Shown here: piece by piece, positions 52,128 to 60,715 of the stretch | How the letters are laid out: each line of letters begins with the position of its first letter | Position numbering within the stretch: the stretch's first letter is position 1 | Source: Microbacteriaceae bacterium | Lineage (GTDB): Bacteria; Actinomycetota; Actinomycetes; Actinomycetales; Microbacteriaceae | NCBI GenBank assembly: GCA_025464975.1 | Contig: JAODMT010000009.1 | Span: forward strand, 248,001 to 312,000 | Direction of reading: 5' to 3' | DNA length: 64,000 nt | Notes under the pieces: generated by a model | What the model was told of the DNA's origin: nothing | Seen by the model: only the letters and a program-made list of their open reading frames with translations | The model's database searches: none | Translations under genes and position numbers: made by a program

Positions 52128-53063
52128 ATGACAGAACGTGCAGCCTGGGGCTACGGACTCGCGACCATCTCCGGCGACGGGACCGTGCTCGACACATGGT
52201 TTCCCTCGCCCTCCCTCGGCGAGCTTCCTGCGGGCCGGGATCCCTACATCGCCCCCGCCGATCTCGAGGCGTTGATTGGATCGGACGAGCGACGCAACGT
52301 CACCATCGACTTCGTCACAGTGCAGATCGACCTCGACGCCGCGCCCGCGTCCACGTCGGACGCCTACCTGCGTCTTCACCTTCTGAGCCACCTGCTCGCC
52401 GAGCCGAATACGATCAACCTCGACGGCATCTTCGCCACCCTTCCGATAGTGGCCTGGACCAATGCCGGCCCCGTGCACCCCGACGACTTTGCGCGGCTGC
52501 GTCCCACCCTGCAGCGCGCGGGAATCGCCGCGCATGGCATCGACAAGTTTCCGCGGCTACTCGACTATGTCTCACCGGATCGAGTGCGAATTGCGGATGC
52601 GTCCCGGGTTCGGCTCGGTGCCCACCTCTCCCCCGGCACGACGGTGATGCACGAGGGGTTCGTCAACTTCAACGCGGGAACCCTGGGAAGTTCGATGGTC
52701 GAGGGGCGGATCTCGCAGGGCGTGGTGATCGGTGACGGATCGGACATCGGCGGCGGGGCATCCATCATGGGCACCCTGTCCGGTGGCGGAACCGAACGCA
52801 TCGCCGTCGGGCGCCGGGCGCTGCTCGGGGCCAATTCCGGCATTGGAATTTCCATCGGCGACGACTCGGTCGTCGAGGCCGGACTGTACGTGACCGCCGG
52901 CACCAAGGTCGTGCTGCTCGGCGACGAACCGCGAACCGTGAAGGCCGTCGAAGTGTCCGGCGTTCCCGGCCTGCTGTTCCGCCGAAACTCGATCAGCGGA
53001 GCCGTCGAGGTGCTCTCCCGCACCGGCGCGGGAATCCAGCTGAACCAAGCGTTGCACGCCTGA
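52128..53063 (+). CDS. dapD: Tetrahydrodipicolinate N-succinyltransferase
   Basis: A 311-residue protein of the actinobacterial DapD type. The C-terminal half is a left-handed beta-helix made of hexapeptide repeats ([33 protein letters not shown]). It uses succinyl-CoA to acylate tetrahydrodipicolinate. Upstream is a globular domain ([20 protein letters not shown]). Together with dapE, dapC and fdxA it makes a diaminopimelate gene neighbourhood. It appears leaderless. Confidence 0.94.
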   Translation: MTERAAWGYGLATISGDGTVLDTWFPSPSLGELPAGRDPYIAPADLEALIGSDERRNVTIDFVTVQIDLDAAPASTSDAYLRLHLLSHLLAEPNTINLDGIFATLPIVAWTNAGPVHPDDFARLRPTLQRAGIAAHGIDKFPRLLDYVSPDRVRIADASRVRLGAHLSPGTTVMHEGFVNFNAGTLGSSMVEGRISQGVVIGDGSDIGGGASIMGTLSGGGTERIAVGRRALLGANSGIGISIGDDSVVEAGLYVTAGTKVVLLGDEPRTVKAVEVSGVPGLLFRRNSISGAVEVLSRTGAGIQLNQALHA

Positions 53064-53083
53064 TCAGGCCGTCAGGACCGCCC

Positions 53084-53114
53084 GCGCCAGGGGGGGCTCA
53101 GCACCCCCGGGCGC
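53084..53114. terminator. GC-rich hairpin between dapD and gltA
   Basis: A stem of GCGCC/GGCGC plus GGGGG/CCCCC around a CTCAG loop, in the gap between two convergent genes. There is no T run on either side. Terminator function is likely but weak by sequence. Confidence 0.4.
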
Positions 53115-53136
53115 TTACGGCGCCAGAGCGAGCGGC

Positions 53137-54435
53137 TCAGCCGCGCGGCCAGTCCCGGCGCGGCTCGCCGACGTAGAGCTGCTGCGGGCGTCCGATCTTC
53201 GTGGAACGGTCGTTGTTCCCCTCTTGCCAGTGCGCGATCCAGCCGGGGAGTCGGCCGATCGCGAACAGCACGGTGAACATGCGCGGCGGGAACCCCATCG
53301 CCTTGTAGATGACGCCGGTGTAGAAGTCGACGTTGGGATACAGCTTCCGCTCGATGAAGTAGTCGTCGGCGAGAGCGACGGCCTCGAGTTCCTTCGCAAT
53401 GTCGAGAAGGTCGTCATTCACTCCGAGCGCGGACAGCACCTCATCGGCGCTCTCCTTCACGAGCCTCGCCCTCGGGTCGAAGTTCTTGTACACCCGGTGG
53501 CCGAAGCCCATGAGCCGGATGCCCTCCTCCTTGTTCTTGACCCGCTGGACGAACTTCTCGACCGACTCGCCCGATTCCTTGATCTCGCCGAGCATTTTCA
53601 GCACGGCTTCGTTGGCCCCGCCGTGCCGCGGGCCGTAGAGCGCGTTGATTCCCGCGGAAATCGAGGCGAACATGTTTGCCTCGGTCGAGCCGACGAGCCG
53701 AACAGTCGAGGTCGACGCGTTCTGCTCGTGGTCCTCGTGCAGAATGAGCAATCGCTCGAGGGCCCTGGAGACGACCGGATTGGCCTCGTACGGCTCGGCC
53801 ATTGTTCCGAAGTTCAGCTTGAGGAAGTTGTCGGTGAAACTCAGGCTGTTGTCGGGGTACAGAAACGCCTGACCGAGACTCTTCTTGTGCGCGTACGCCG
53901 CGATGACGGGCAGCTTGGCGAGCAAGCGGATGGTGGAGAGCTCGACCTGCTCCGGGTCGTGCACGCTCAGCGAGTCTTCGTAGAAGGTCGAGAGCGCCGA
54001 CACGGCGCTCGACAGCACCGACATCGGATGCGCGTTGTGCGGCAGAGCATCGAAGAAACGGCGGAGATCCTCGTGCAGGAGGGTGTGACGCCTCACCCGC
54101 TCCTCGAACCCCTCGAGCTCGGATGGCGTCGGCAACTGACCGTAGATCAGAAGCCAAGCCACCTCGAGGTACGTGGAGTTTGCCGCGAGGTCCTCAATGG
54201 CGTAGCCACGGTAGCGCAGGATTCCCCTGTCACCGTCGATGTAGGTGATCGCGCTTTTCGTCGCAGACGTGTTGACGAAGCCGTAGTCGAGGGTGGTCAG
54301 CCCCGTCTGGCGGTTCAGGGTAGAGATGTCTACCGTGGATGGCCCATCGACGCTCTCTAGGACAGGGAAGTCGGCGCGACCACCGGGAAAGTGCAGGGTG
54401 GCCGTCTGGGAGTCATGAGGAGCAGCATCGTTCAC
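53137..54435 (-). CDS. gltA: Citrate synthase (type II)
   Basis: A 432-residue citrate synthase. GPRHGGANEAVLKML and MGFGHRVYKNFDPRA carry active-site His residues, and YIDGDRGILRYRGYAIEDLA lies near the N-terminus. The length and motifs fit the hexameric bacterial type. It condenses acetyl-CoA and oxaloacetate. The GTG start is probably leaderless: TAGGCT (minus strand 54447-54442) ends 6 nt upstream. Confidence 0.95.
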   Translation of the reverse strand: MNDAAPHDSQTATLHFPGGRADFPVLESVDGPSTVDISTLNRQTGLTTLDYGFVNTSATKSAITYIDGDRGILRYRGYAIEDLAANSTYLEVAWLLIYGQLPTPSELEGFEERVRRHTLLHEDLRRFFDALPHNAHPMSVLSSAVSALSTFYEDSLSVHDPEQVELSTIRLLAKLPVIAAYAHKKSLGQAFLYPDNSLSFTDNFLKLNFGTMAEPYEANPVVSRALERLLILHEDHEQNASTSTVRLVGSTEANMFASISAGINALYGPRHGGANEAVLKMLGEIKESGESVEKFVQRVKNKEEGIRLMGFGHRVYKNFDPRARLVKESADEVLSALGVNDDLLDIAKELEAVALADDYFIERKLYPNVDFYTGVIYKAMGFPPRMFTVLFAIGRLPGWIAHWQEGNNDRSTKIGRPQQLYVGEPRRDWPRG

Positions 54436-54441
54436 GCATAC

Positions 54442-54447
54442 AGCCTA
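54442..54447 (-). promoter_or_regulatory. -10 element (leaderless) of gltA
   Basis: TAGGCT on the minus strand ends 6 nt before the GTG at 54435. Confidence 0.5.
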
Positions 54448-54540
54448 AGTGGCGCGGGGGGCGACAGTGACATCCGCCAACAAAGCGCACCTTCGATTGG
54501 CGAATGTCTCCATGCGCACCGAGCCTCCGGCGAGCCGCGC

Positions 54541-55647
54541 TCAGGCGGTCGCGGAGAGTCGCGACACGGCGGCATCGATCGCCGCATCGGTCGCCGTGAG
54601 CGCGACGCGCACGTGCTCTGACGGTGCCACGCCGTAGAAGGTGCCGGGCACCACGAGTATCCCAAGGTCGGCGAGTCGGCCGACCGAGGTCCAGGCGTCC
54701 TCACCGGCGGTCGCCCAGAGGTAGAGGCCGCCCTCGCTCTCGTCGATTCGGAATCCGGCACCCTCGAGCGCGGTACGGAGGCGATCGCGACGGGAGCGAT
54801 ACCTCTCGCGCTGCTGTCGCACGTGCTCCTCGTCGCCGAGCGCGGTGATCATGGCCGCCTGGATGGGAGCCGGCGGGAGGGTGCCGAGGTGCTTGCGCAC
54901 GGTGGTCAGCTGCGCGATCAGGTCGCTGCAGCCGGCGACGAAGCCGGCACGGTATCCGGCGAGGTTCGACTGTTTGCTCAGCGAGTAGACGCACAGAACG
55001 GAACGGCGATCGCCGCCGATGACCCGTGGGTCGAGGATGCTCGGAGTCGCGGCCGAGCCGTATTGCTCGCCCCACGCCAACTCCGCATAGCACTCGTCAC
55101 TAGCGATGACGGCCCCGAGCTCGCGGGCACGGGCGACGGCGGCACGAAGCTGCTCCACACCGAGAATGCGGCCATTCGGGTTGCCTGGGCTGTTGATCCA
55201 GACGAGCTTCGTGTTCTCCGGCCACTCGGACGGGTCGTCGCTGGAGACGACGGTTGCTCCGGCGAGCGCCGCCCCCACCGCATAGGTGGGGTAGGCGAGT
55301 TCCGGTTGCACCACGACATCGCCCTCGCCGATCCCCAGTCCGAGGGCGAGTCCGGCGATGAATTCCTTCGATCCGATGGTCGGCAGGACGTTTTTTGCGG
55401 TGAGGTCGTCGACGGAGCGTCGCCTGGCGAACCACTCGACGATCGCCTCGCGCAGGGCCGGCGATCCGACCGTCTGCGGGTAGGCGTGCGCGTCGGTTGC
55501 CGCCGCGAGCGACTCCCGGATGAGTTCGGGAGTGGGGTCGACAGGCGATCCGACCGAGAGGTCGATTACCCCGTCGGGGTGCGCCTTAGCGCGCGCTGCG
55601 TACGGCTCGAGCGCGTCCCACGGCCAGTCCGGAAGTTGTAACGGCAT
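54541..55647 (-). CDS. dapC: Succinyldiaminopimelate transaminase (PLP, class I/II)
   Basis: A 368-residue fold-type I aminotransferase. VWINSPGNPNGRI carries the Asn-Pro motif, DECYAELAW the PLP aspartate, and SLSKQSNLAGYRAGFVAG the Schiff-base lysine. The N-terminal LPDWPWDALEPYAARAKAHP is typical for actinobacterial DapC. It converts N-succinyl-L-2-amino-6-oxopimelate with glutamate. The ATG overlaps the fdxA stop (ATGA), a coupling common in actinobacteria. Confidence 0.93.
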   Translation of the reverse strand: MPLQLPDWPWDALEPYAARAKAHPDGVIDLSVGSPVDPTPELIRESLAAATDAHAYPQTVGSPALREAIVEWFARRRSVDDLTAKNVLPTIGSKEFIAGLALGLGIGEGDVVVQPELAYPTYAVGAALAGATVVSSDDPSEWPENTKLVWINSPGNPNGRILGVEQLRAAVARARELGAVIASDECYAELAWGEQYGSAATPSILDPRVIGGDRRSVLCVYSLSKQSNLAGYRAGFVAGCSDLIAQLTTVRKHLGTLPPAPIQAAMITALGDEEHVRQQRERYRSRRDRLRTALEGAGFRIDESEGGLYLWATAGEDAWTSVGRLADLGILVVPGTFYGVAPSEHVRVALTATDAAIDAAVSRLSATA

Positions 55648-55973
55648 CACTCGGCTGGAACCTGGGGAGGTAAGGCGTTGATGATCGCGTGATCCTTGTG
55701 GATGACGCCGACCTTCGCCGCGCCGCCGGGGGAACCGATCTCGTCGAAGAACTCGACGTTCGCCTTGTAGTACTCGGACCACTGCTCGGGCACGTCGTCT
55801 TCGTAGTAGATCGCTTCGACGGGGCAAACCGGCTCGCACGCACCGCAATCGACGCACTCGTCGGGGTGGATATAGAGCATCCGGTCCCCCTCGTAGATGC
55901 AGTCGACGGGACATTCGTCGATGCACGCGCGGTCTTTGACATCGACGCACGGGAGGGCGATGACGTAAGTCAC
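55647..55973 (-). CDS. fdxA: 7Fe ferredoxin (FdxA)
   Basis: A 108-residue ferredoxin. Cys9, Cys17 and Cys21-Pro lie in the N-terminal half (CVDVKDRACIDECPVDCIY), and Cys40, 43, 46 and 50 in CVDCGACEPVCPVEAIYYE, giving one [3Fe-4S] and one [4Fe-4S] cluster. The about 35-residue C-terminal tail is usual for FdxA. It is a general low-potential electron carrier. It starts with GTG and is co-translated with dapC. Confidence 0.95.
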   Translation of the reverse strand: MTYVIALPCVDVKDRACIDECPVDCIYEGDRMLYIHPDECVDCGACEPVCPVEAIYYEDDVPEQWSEYYKANVEFFDEIGSPGGAAKVGVIHKDHAIINALPPQVPAE

Positions 55974-55993
55974 AGTCGGGTCGTTCCCTTCGG

Positions 55994-57145
55994 TTAAAGC
56001 TTGGATACCAGCCTATCTCGCGAAAAGGTGCCAGCCGCCGGCCAGGCAAGCGCGATCACCGTCAACACGAGCGGACCGTACGTGAGAAGGTAGCCGGCAG
56101 TGTTGGCGGGCACGAGTACGGACCCGCCGTCGCTGGCCACGGAGAGCAGGGCGATCACGCCAAGGAGGCCAAGCGCCGCGCATCCGACGACGAGCCGCCC
56201 GGGAAACACCATTCGCAGTCCGGCGAGGAGCGCGGCGACGATCAGCAGCACGACGGTGATTCCGACCGGGATGGCCCGGCCGCCGATCTGAGGGCTGAAT
56301 TGGTGATTGACCACGGAAATGCCACCGATCACCGCACCGACCACGAAGGCGAGAAGGTAGGTCATGATGTGGACCCCGAAGCCCTGGTCCTTCCACGGCA
56401 GCGCACCCGGTTCGACCTCGAGGCGACGGGAAAAGCCCTCCACCGCCGCGATCGGACGACTCGGGCCGCTCGAGAGCGCGAACCGGTCCCCCTCGACCAC
56501 TACCTGAGTCCGGTACGCACGGAGGGCTTCGCGTTTGCGGGAGAGAACGGGGCGGACGTCGACGCTGAGGGCCGAGGCTGCGGGGTCCTCGTCGACGACG
56601 AAGAACGGGACGGCCATCACCGCGGCCGCGCGTCGGGCCGCCTGGTGCGCCCGAATATGGTCCGGATGACCGTAGCCGCCGTTTTCGTCGTAGCTGATCA
56701 CCACGTTTGGTTTGACGAGGTCGATCACCGCGGCGAGGTCGGCCGCCACCTCGTCGAACTCGGCCGCGCAGAACGAGTCGTCGGTCAGCGAGTCGAGCGG
56801 CTCCGGACCGGTCGCGCCCCACACCATGCCGGAGTCGGTGTAGCGGCGGGGCGCCAGCTCGGGCCACCGTGCGTTCGCCGCCCCGAGAAAGCGGTGGTCC
56901 GTGACGCCGAGCGCCGCCATCGCCCGCTCGAGTTCCGCGGTCCGCTCGAGCGCGAGCAGGTCACCCTTGCCCTCGAGGTGCTTGAGGTCGGCCGGAATCA
57001 CCTCACCGAGCTCTCCCCTGGTGCAGGTGACGACGGTGACCGACGCACCACGATCGATGAGGGTCGCGATGGTGCCGCCGGTAGCGATCGACTCGTCGTC
57101 GGGGTGCGCGTGGACGAAGAGCACGCGTTCGTTAGTTGACTGCAC
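55994..57145 (-). CDS. mshB: MshB-like PIG-L deacetylase fused to a four-helix membrane domain
   Basis: A 383-residue protein. The first 260 residues are a PIG-L deacetylase close to MshB (N-acetyl-GlcN-Ins deacetylase of mycothiol synthesis): FVHAHPDDESIATGG binds zinc together with the His of GYGHPDHIRAHQ. Residues about 265-375 add four hydrophobic helices (MTYLLAFVVGAVIGGISVV; VGITVVLLIVAALLAGLRMV; ALGLLGVIALLSVAS; YLLTYGPLVLTVIALAW). MshB itself is a soluble protein of about 300 residues. The GTG is probably leaderless, with TAAATT 6 nt upstream. Confidence 0.82.
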   Translation of the reverse strand: MQSTNERVLFVHAHPDDESIATGGTIATLIDRGASVTVVTCTRGELGEVIPADLKHLEGKGDLLALERTAELERAMAALGVTDHRFLGAANARWPELAPRRYTDSGMVWGATGPEPLDSLTDDSFCAAEFDEVAADLAAVIDLVKPNVVISYDENGGYGHPDHIRAHQAARRAAAVMAVPFFVVDEDPAASALSVDVRPVLSRKREALRAYRTQVVVEGDRFALSSGPSRPIAAVEGFSRRLEVEPGALPWKDQGFGVHIMTYLLAFVVGAVIGGISVVNHQFSPQIGGRAIPVGITVVLLIVAALLAGLRMVFPGRLVVGCAALGLLGVIALLSVASDGGSVLVPANTAGYLLTYGPLVLTVIALAWPAAGTFSRDRLVSKL

Positions 57146-57151
57146 CCGCCG

Positions 57152-57157
57152 AATTTA
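57152..57157 (-). promoter_or_regulatory. -10 element (leaderless) of the mshB-like gene
   Basis: TAAATT on the minus strand ends 6 nt before the GTG at 57145. Confidence 0.5.
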
Positions 57158-57219
57158 CCGCACCTGCCCAGCTGTTTCAGATGGACAACAGCGCGTGGTC
57201 GTGGGTACAGTCGACTTAG

Positions 57220-57238
57220 TTAGGTTAGCCTTACCTCT
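57220..57238. promoter_or_regulatory. DtxR/IdeR-type iron box upstream of efeUOB
   Basis: TTAGGTTAGCCTTACCTCT matches 15 of 19 positions of the DtxR/IdeR consensus TTAGGTTAGGCTAACCTAA. It lies 22 nt before the efeU start, so iron-dependent repression of the operon is likely. It also faces the mshB-like gene. Confidence 0.8.
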
Positions 57239-57259
57239 ATTGAACAGAAATGATTCCTC

Positions 57260-58120
57260 GTGCTTGCAAACTTGCTCATCGGCCTTCGCGAGGGCCTCGA
57301 AGCGGCCCTCGTCGTCGGCATCCTGATCGCGTACCTGATCAAGATCGGGCGCCGCGACGTGGTGCGCCGCATTTGGCTCGGGGTCGGGCTCGCCGTAGCC
57401 CTCGCCCTCGGCATCGGCGCGCTGCTCACGTTTGGCGCCAGCGACCTGAGCTTCGAGGCGCAGGAGACCATCGGGGGTAGCCTCTCGATCCTCGCCACCG
57501 GATTCGTCACCTGGATGATCTTCTGGATGCTGAAGACCTCGAGGAGCCTGAGCGGTCACCTCAGGGCCGGCGTGGACAAGCACCTCACCGGGGCCGGCTG
57601 GGGGCTGGTTGCTGTGGCATTCCTCGCCGTCGGGCGGGAGGGAATCGAGACAGCGCTCTTCATCTGGGCGGCGGTGCAGGCAACGGGGGCAACGACCTTC
57701 CCGCTTCTCGGAGCGGCGCTGGGCATCCTTCTGGCCATCGTTCTCGGGTATCTCATCTACCGCGGGATCGTCAGCATCAACCTCTCCAAGTTCTTCACCT
57801 ACACGGGGCTGTTCCTCATCGTCGTCGCCGCAGGAGTTCTCGCCTACGGCGTCCACGATCTGCAGGAGGCCGGCGTCCTTCCCGGGCTCAATTCGCTCGC
57901 CTTCGACGTGAGCGAAGCCGTTCCGCCGGCGAGCTGGTACGGGACGTTGCTGAAGGGAACGATCAACTTCTCGCCGGCAACCACGTGGCTACAGGCGATC
58001 GTCTGGGCAGGCTATGCCGTTCCGGTTCTCGCGATCTTCATCTCCAGGATCCGTCGACAGAGCGGCACAAGACCACCAGCGGGCATCCCGCAGACCGCCG
58101 TCGCAGAGGGAGCACGATGA
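57260..58120 (+). CDS. efeU: Iron permease EfeU (FTR1 family)
   Basis: A 286-residue membrane protein with seven hydrophobic segments. The two REXXE iron-binding motifs are REGLE (residues about 10-14) and REGIE in the middle of the protein. It is the FTR1-like permease of the EfeUOB system for ferrous/ferric iron uptake. It starts with GTG behind a DtxR/IdeR box. Its stop overlaps the efeO start (ATGA). Confidence 0.94.
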   Translation: MLANLLIGLREGLEAALVVGILIAYLIKIGRRDVVRRIWLGVGLAVALALGIGALLTFGASDLSFEAQETIGGSLSILATGFVTWMIFWMLKTSRSLSGHLRAGVDKHLTGAGWGLVAVAFLAVGREGIETALFIWAAVQATGATTFPLLGAALGILLAIVLGYLIYRGIVSINLSKFFTYTGLFLIVVAAGVLAYGVHDLQEAGVLPGLNSLAFDVSEAVPPASWYGTLLKGTINFSPATTWLQAIVWAGYAVPVLAIFISRIRRQSGTRPPAGIPQTAVAEGAR

Positions 58121-59322
58121 TTTTGCGGGCCACCCGTTACGTCGTCGTCGCCGCCATTGCTGCTGCCGCCCTCGTCTCGCTCAGCGCGTGCGTTCCGAAT
58201 GCCCATACGCGGGCGACGACAACCGCAGCCACGAGCATCAAGGTCACCAGCACGGCTTCGAAGTGCGCGATCTCCTCCTCGAGCGCGCCGAGCGGGACGG
58301 TGAACTTCACCATCACGAACTCGGCGGACCAGGTTACCGAGTTCTACGTTCTGGCGAAGGACGGCGTGCAAATCATGGGTGAGGCCGAAAATATCGCGCC
58401 CGGCGCACCGCGCACGCTCACCATTCAGCTGGGGCCGGGAGACTACTTCACCACGTGCAAGCCCGGCATGGTTGGCGCCGGAGTCGGGCGGGCCGCGTTC
58501 ACCGTGACGAAGTCCGGGACGAAGATCGAGTTGACCGGTGACGCGAAGACCCAGACCGCTGCGGCCGCCGCGAGCTACGTCGCCTACGTGAAGAATCAGG
58601 TCGCGCAACTGGTTCCCGCGACCCAGAGTTTCGTTACCGCATACCTGGCCGGCGACATGACCACGGCCAAGTCCCTCTATCCCCAAGCGCGAGCGTTTTA
58701 CGAGCGCATCGAGCCGGTCGCCGAATCGTTCGGCCACCTGGACCCCGAACTCGACGCGCGTGAGGCGGATGTCGCGACCGGAGACCAGTGGACCGGCTGG
58801 CACCGCCTGGAGAAGGACCTCTGGCCACCGGCAGCGGCAGATAACGGCGGAACGGCGTACCTACCGCTCACCGCCGCCGAGCGGGCGTCCGTCGCCAACA
58901 AGCTCGACCAGGACACTCTTCAGCTCTCGAACGAGGTCAATGCGCCCGCCTACACGGTCTCAATCGACGCGTTAAGCAATGGCGCGATCGGACTCCTCGA
59001 CGAGGTGGCGAAAAGCAAGATCACCGGCGAGGAAGAGGTCTGGTCGCACACCGACCTGTGGGACTTCCAGGCCAACCTGGACGGCGCTCGCGAGGCATAT
59101 GAGGGCGTCCGCGCCATCGTCGCCGGCAAGAACCCGCAGCTCGTGGACCAAATCGACTCCACGCTCGCGGGCCTCGAGAAGCAGCTTGCGGCGCACGGCT
59201 CAATCCAGTCCGGGTTCGCCGACTACAACCAGCTCTCCGCCGAGCAGGTGCGACAGCTTGCCGGCGGTGTGAATGCGCTCGGCGAACCGCTGAGCAAGCT
59301 CACCGCGGCGCTCGTCGACTAG
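58117..59322 (+). CDS. efeO: Iron uptake lipoprotein EfeO (cupredoxin + M75 imelysin domain)
   Basis: A 401-residue protein. A lipoprotein signal ([11 protein letters not shown]) ends in a lipobox cysteine at residue 25. A cupredoxin-like domain follows (residues about 40-140, ending before AAFTVTKSG), then an M75 domain with the metal-binding [11 protein letters not shown] (HxxE). EfeO binds iron at the outer membrane face of the cell and passes it to EfeU. The ATG overlaps the efeU stop, and the longer frame to 57985 is inside efeU. Confidence 0.93.
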   Translation: MILRATRYVVVAAIAAAALVSLSACVPNAHTRATTTAATSIKVTSTASKCAISSSSAPSGTVNFTITNSADQVTEFYVLAKDGVQIMGEAENIAPGAPRTLTIQLGPGDYFTTCKPGMVGAGVGRAAFTVTKSGTKIELTGDAKTQTAAAAASYVAYVKNQVAQLVPATQSFVTAYLAGDMTTAKSLYPQARAFYERIEPVAESFGHLDPELDAREADVATGDQWTGWHRLEKDLWPPAAADNGGTAYLPLTAAERASVANKLDQDTLQLSNEVNAPAYTVSIDALSNGAIGLLDEVAKSKITGEEEVWSHTDLWDFQANLDGAREAYEGVRAIVAGKNPQLVDQIDSTLAGLEKQLAAHGSIQSGFADYNQLSAEQVRQLAGGVNALGEPLSKLTAALVD

Positions 59323-59334
59323 GCGCACGACCAC

Positions 59335-60621
59335 GTGACGAAATCACAGTCAACGCCAGCCGCGAAGACCAGGCTCTCCCGGAGAGGGCTACTCGGCCTC
59401 GTGGGCGCCGGCGTGGTCGGAGCCGGCGTCGGTCTCGGCATCGACCGGGCCGTCGTCAGCGCTGTTGCCGCCGAAGCTTCCGCCGCGGATAGCTCCGGAG
59501 CGGCGTCCACCTACCCGTTCTACGGCGCACATCAGTCCGGTATCACCACGGCCGCCCAGGACCGCCTGCACTTTGCGAGCTTCGACGTCAGCGACATCAC
59601 CCGGTCGGATCTGATCGGCCTGCTCAAGGACTGGACCGCCGCGGCGGCGCGGATGACGGAGGGCAAAACGGTAGGAGATGGAGCGGTGAGCGGTCCGCTC
59701 GCTGCGCCGCAAGACGACACCGGCGAGGCGCTTGGGCTCCCGCCGGCCGGCCTCACCATCACCTTCGGATTCGGGCCGTCACTGTTCGACCACCGGTTCG
59801 GCCTCGCGACCAAACGACCTGCCGCGCTCATCGACCTCCCCCACTTCGCCGGCGACATGCTCGACCCCGCGCTTGTCGGCGGCGATCTATGCATCCAGGC
59901 CTGCAGCGACGACCCGCAGGTCGCGGTACACGCCATCCGCAACCTGTCCCGGATCGCGTTCGGGCGGGCATCCATCCGCTGGTCGCAGCTCGGCTTCGGA
60001 CGCACCTCCTCGACCACCCGGGCGCAGGCAACCCCACGCAACCTGTTCGGCTTCAAGGACGGCACCGCCAACGTCAAGGCGGAGGACCGGACGGTGGTCG
60101 ACGAGCACGTCTGGGTGCCGACCGAGGACTCGCCGGCTTGGATGTCCGGCGGCTCGTACCTCGTCTCGCGCAAGATCCGGATGAACATCGAACCATGGGA
60201 TCGCTCGGCGCTCGGGGAGCAGCAGAGGGTGATCGGCCGCACAAAGGGCGACGGCGCTCCGCTCAGCGGCGGATCGGAATTCACCGAACCGGACTTCGCC
60301 AAGAAGCACGACTCGGCGCTCGCGATCGACGCCGATGCGCACGTCCGACTGGCACATCCGACCCACAATCACGGGGCTGTCCTGCTGCGTCGCGGCTACA
60401 ACTTCGTCGACGGCAACGACGACCTCGGACAGTTGAACGCCGGACTCTTCTTCATCGCCTTTCAGCGAGACCCGCGCACGCAATTCGTTGCAATCCAACT
60501 GCGGCTGGCCGGCAACGACGCGATGAACGAATACATCCAACACGTCGGCTCGGGCATTTTCGCTGTCCCGCCTGGCGCACGGCGAGGCAGCTACGTCGGC
60601 GCCGGACTGTTCGAGTCCTAG
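59335..60621 (+). CDS. efeB: Dyp-type peroxidase / deferrochelatase EfeB, Tat-exported
   Basis: A 428-residue protein. A twin-arginine signal peptide (LSRRGLLGLVGAGVVGAG) is followed by a dye-decolorising peroxidase domain. The GxxDG motif is in FGFKDGTAN and the heme-ligand histidine is probably in HPTHNHGAVLLRRGY. EfeB uses heme and peroxide and belongs to the EfeUOB iron system. The GTG start is 12 nt after the efeO stop. Export would need the Tat system. Confidence 0.94.
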   Translation: MTKSQSTPAAKTRLSRRGLLGLVGAGVVGAGVGLGIDRAVVSAVAAEASAADSSGAASTYPFYGAHQSGITTAAQDRLHFASFDVSDITRSDLIGLLKDWTAAAARMTEGKTVGDGAVSGPLAAPQDDTGEALGLPPAGLTITFGFGPSLFDHRFGLATKRPAALIDLPHFAGDMLDPALVGGDLCIQACSDDPQVAVHAIRNLSRIAFGRASIRWSQLGFGRTSSTTRAQATPRNLFGFKDGTANVKAEDRTVVDEHVWVPTEDSPAWMSGGSYLVSRKIRMNIEPWDRSALGEQQRVIGRTKGDGAPLSGGSEFTEPDFAKKHDSALAIDADAHVRLAHPTHNHGAVLLRRGYNFVDGNDDLGQLNAGLFFIAFQRDPRTQFVAIQLRLAGNDAMNEYIQHVGSGIFAVPPGARRGSYVGAGLFES

Positions 60622-60715
60622 GCGACTCGCGCTCTGGCTGTGCAGCCGTTAACGGGCGAAGGCGCGCCGCTCAGCCCTCGGCTGGACGGCGCACCTCTCG
60701 TGGCCCGGTTTGTGA

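Noticed and set aside
55648-56049. Extension of DapC to 502 residues.
   Set aside because: This part overlaps fdxA in another frame; the ATG at 55647 gives the family's normal length and overlaps the fdxA stop.
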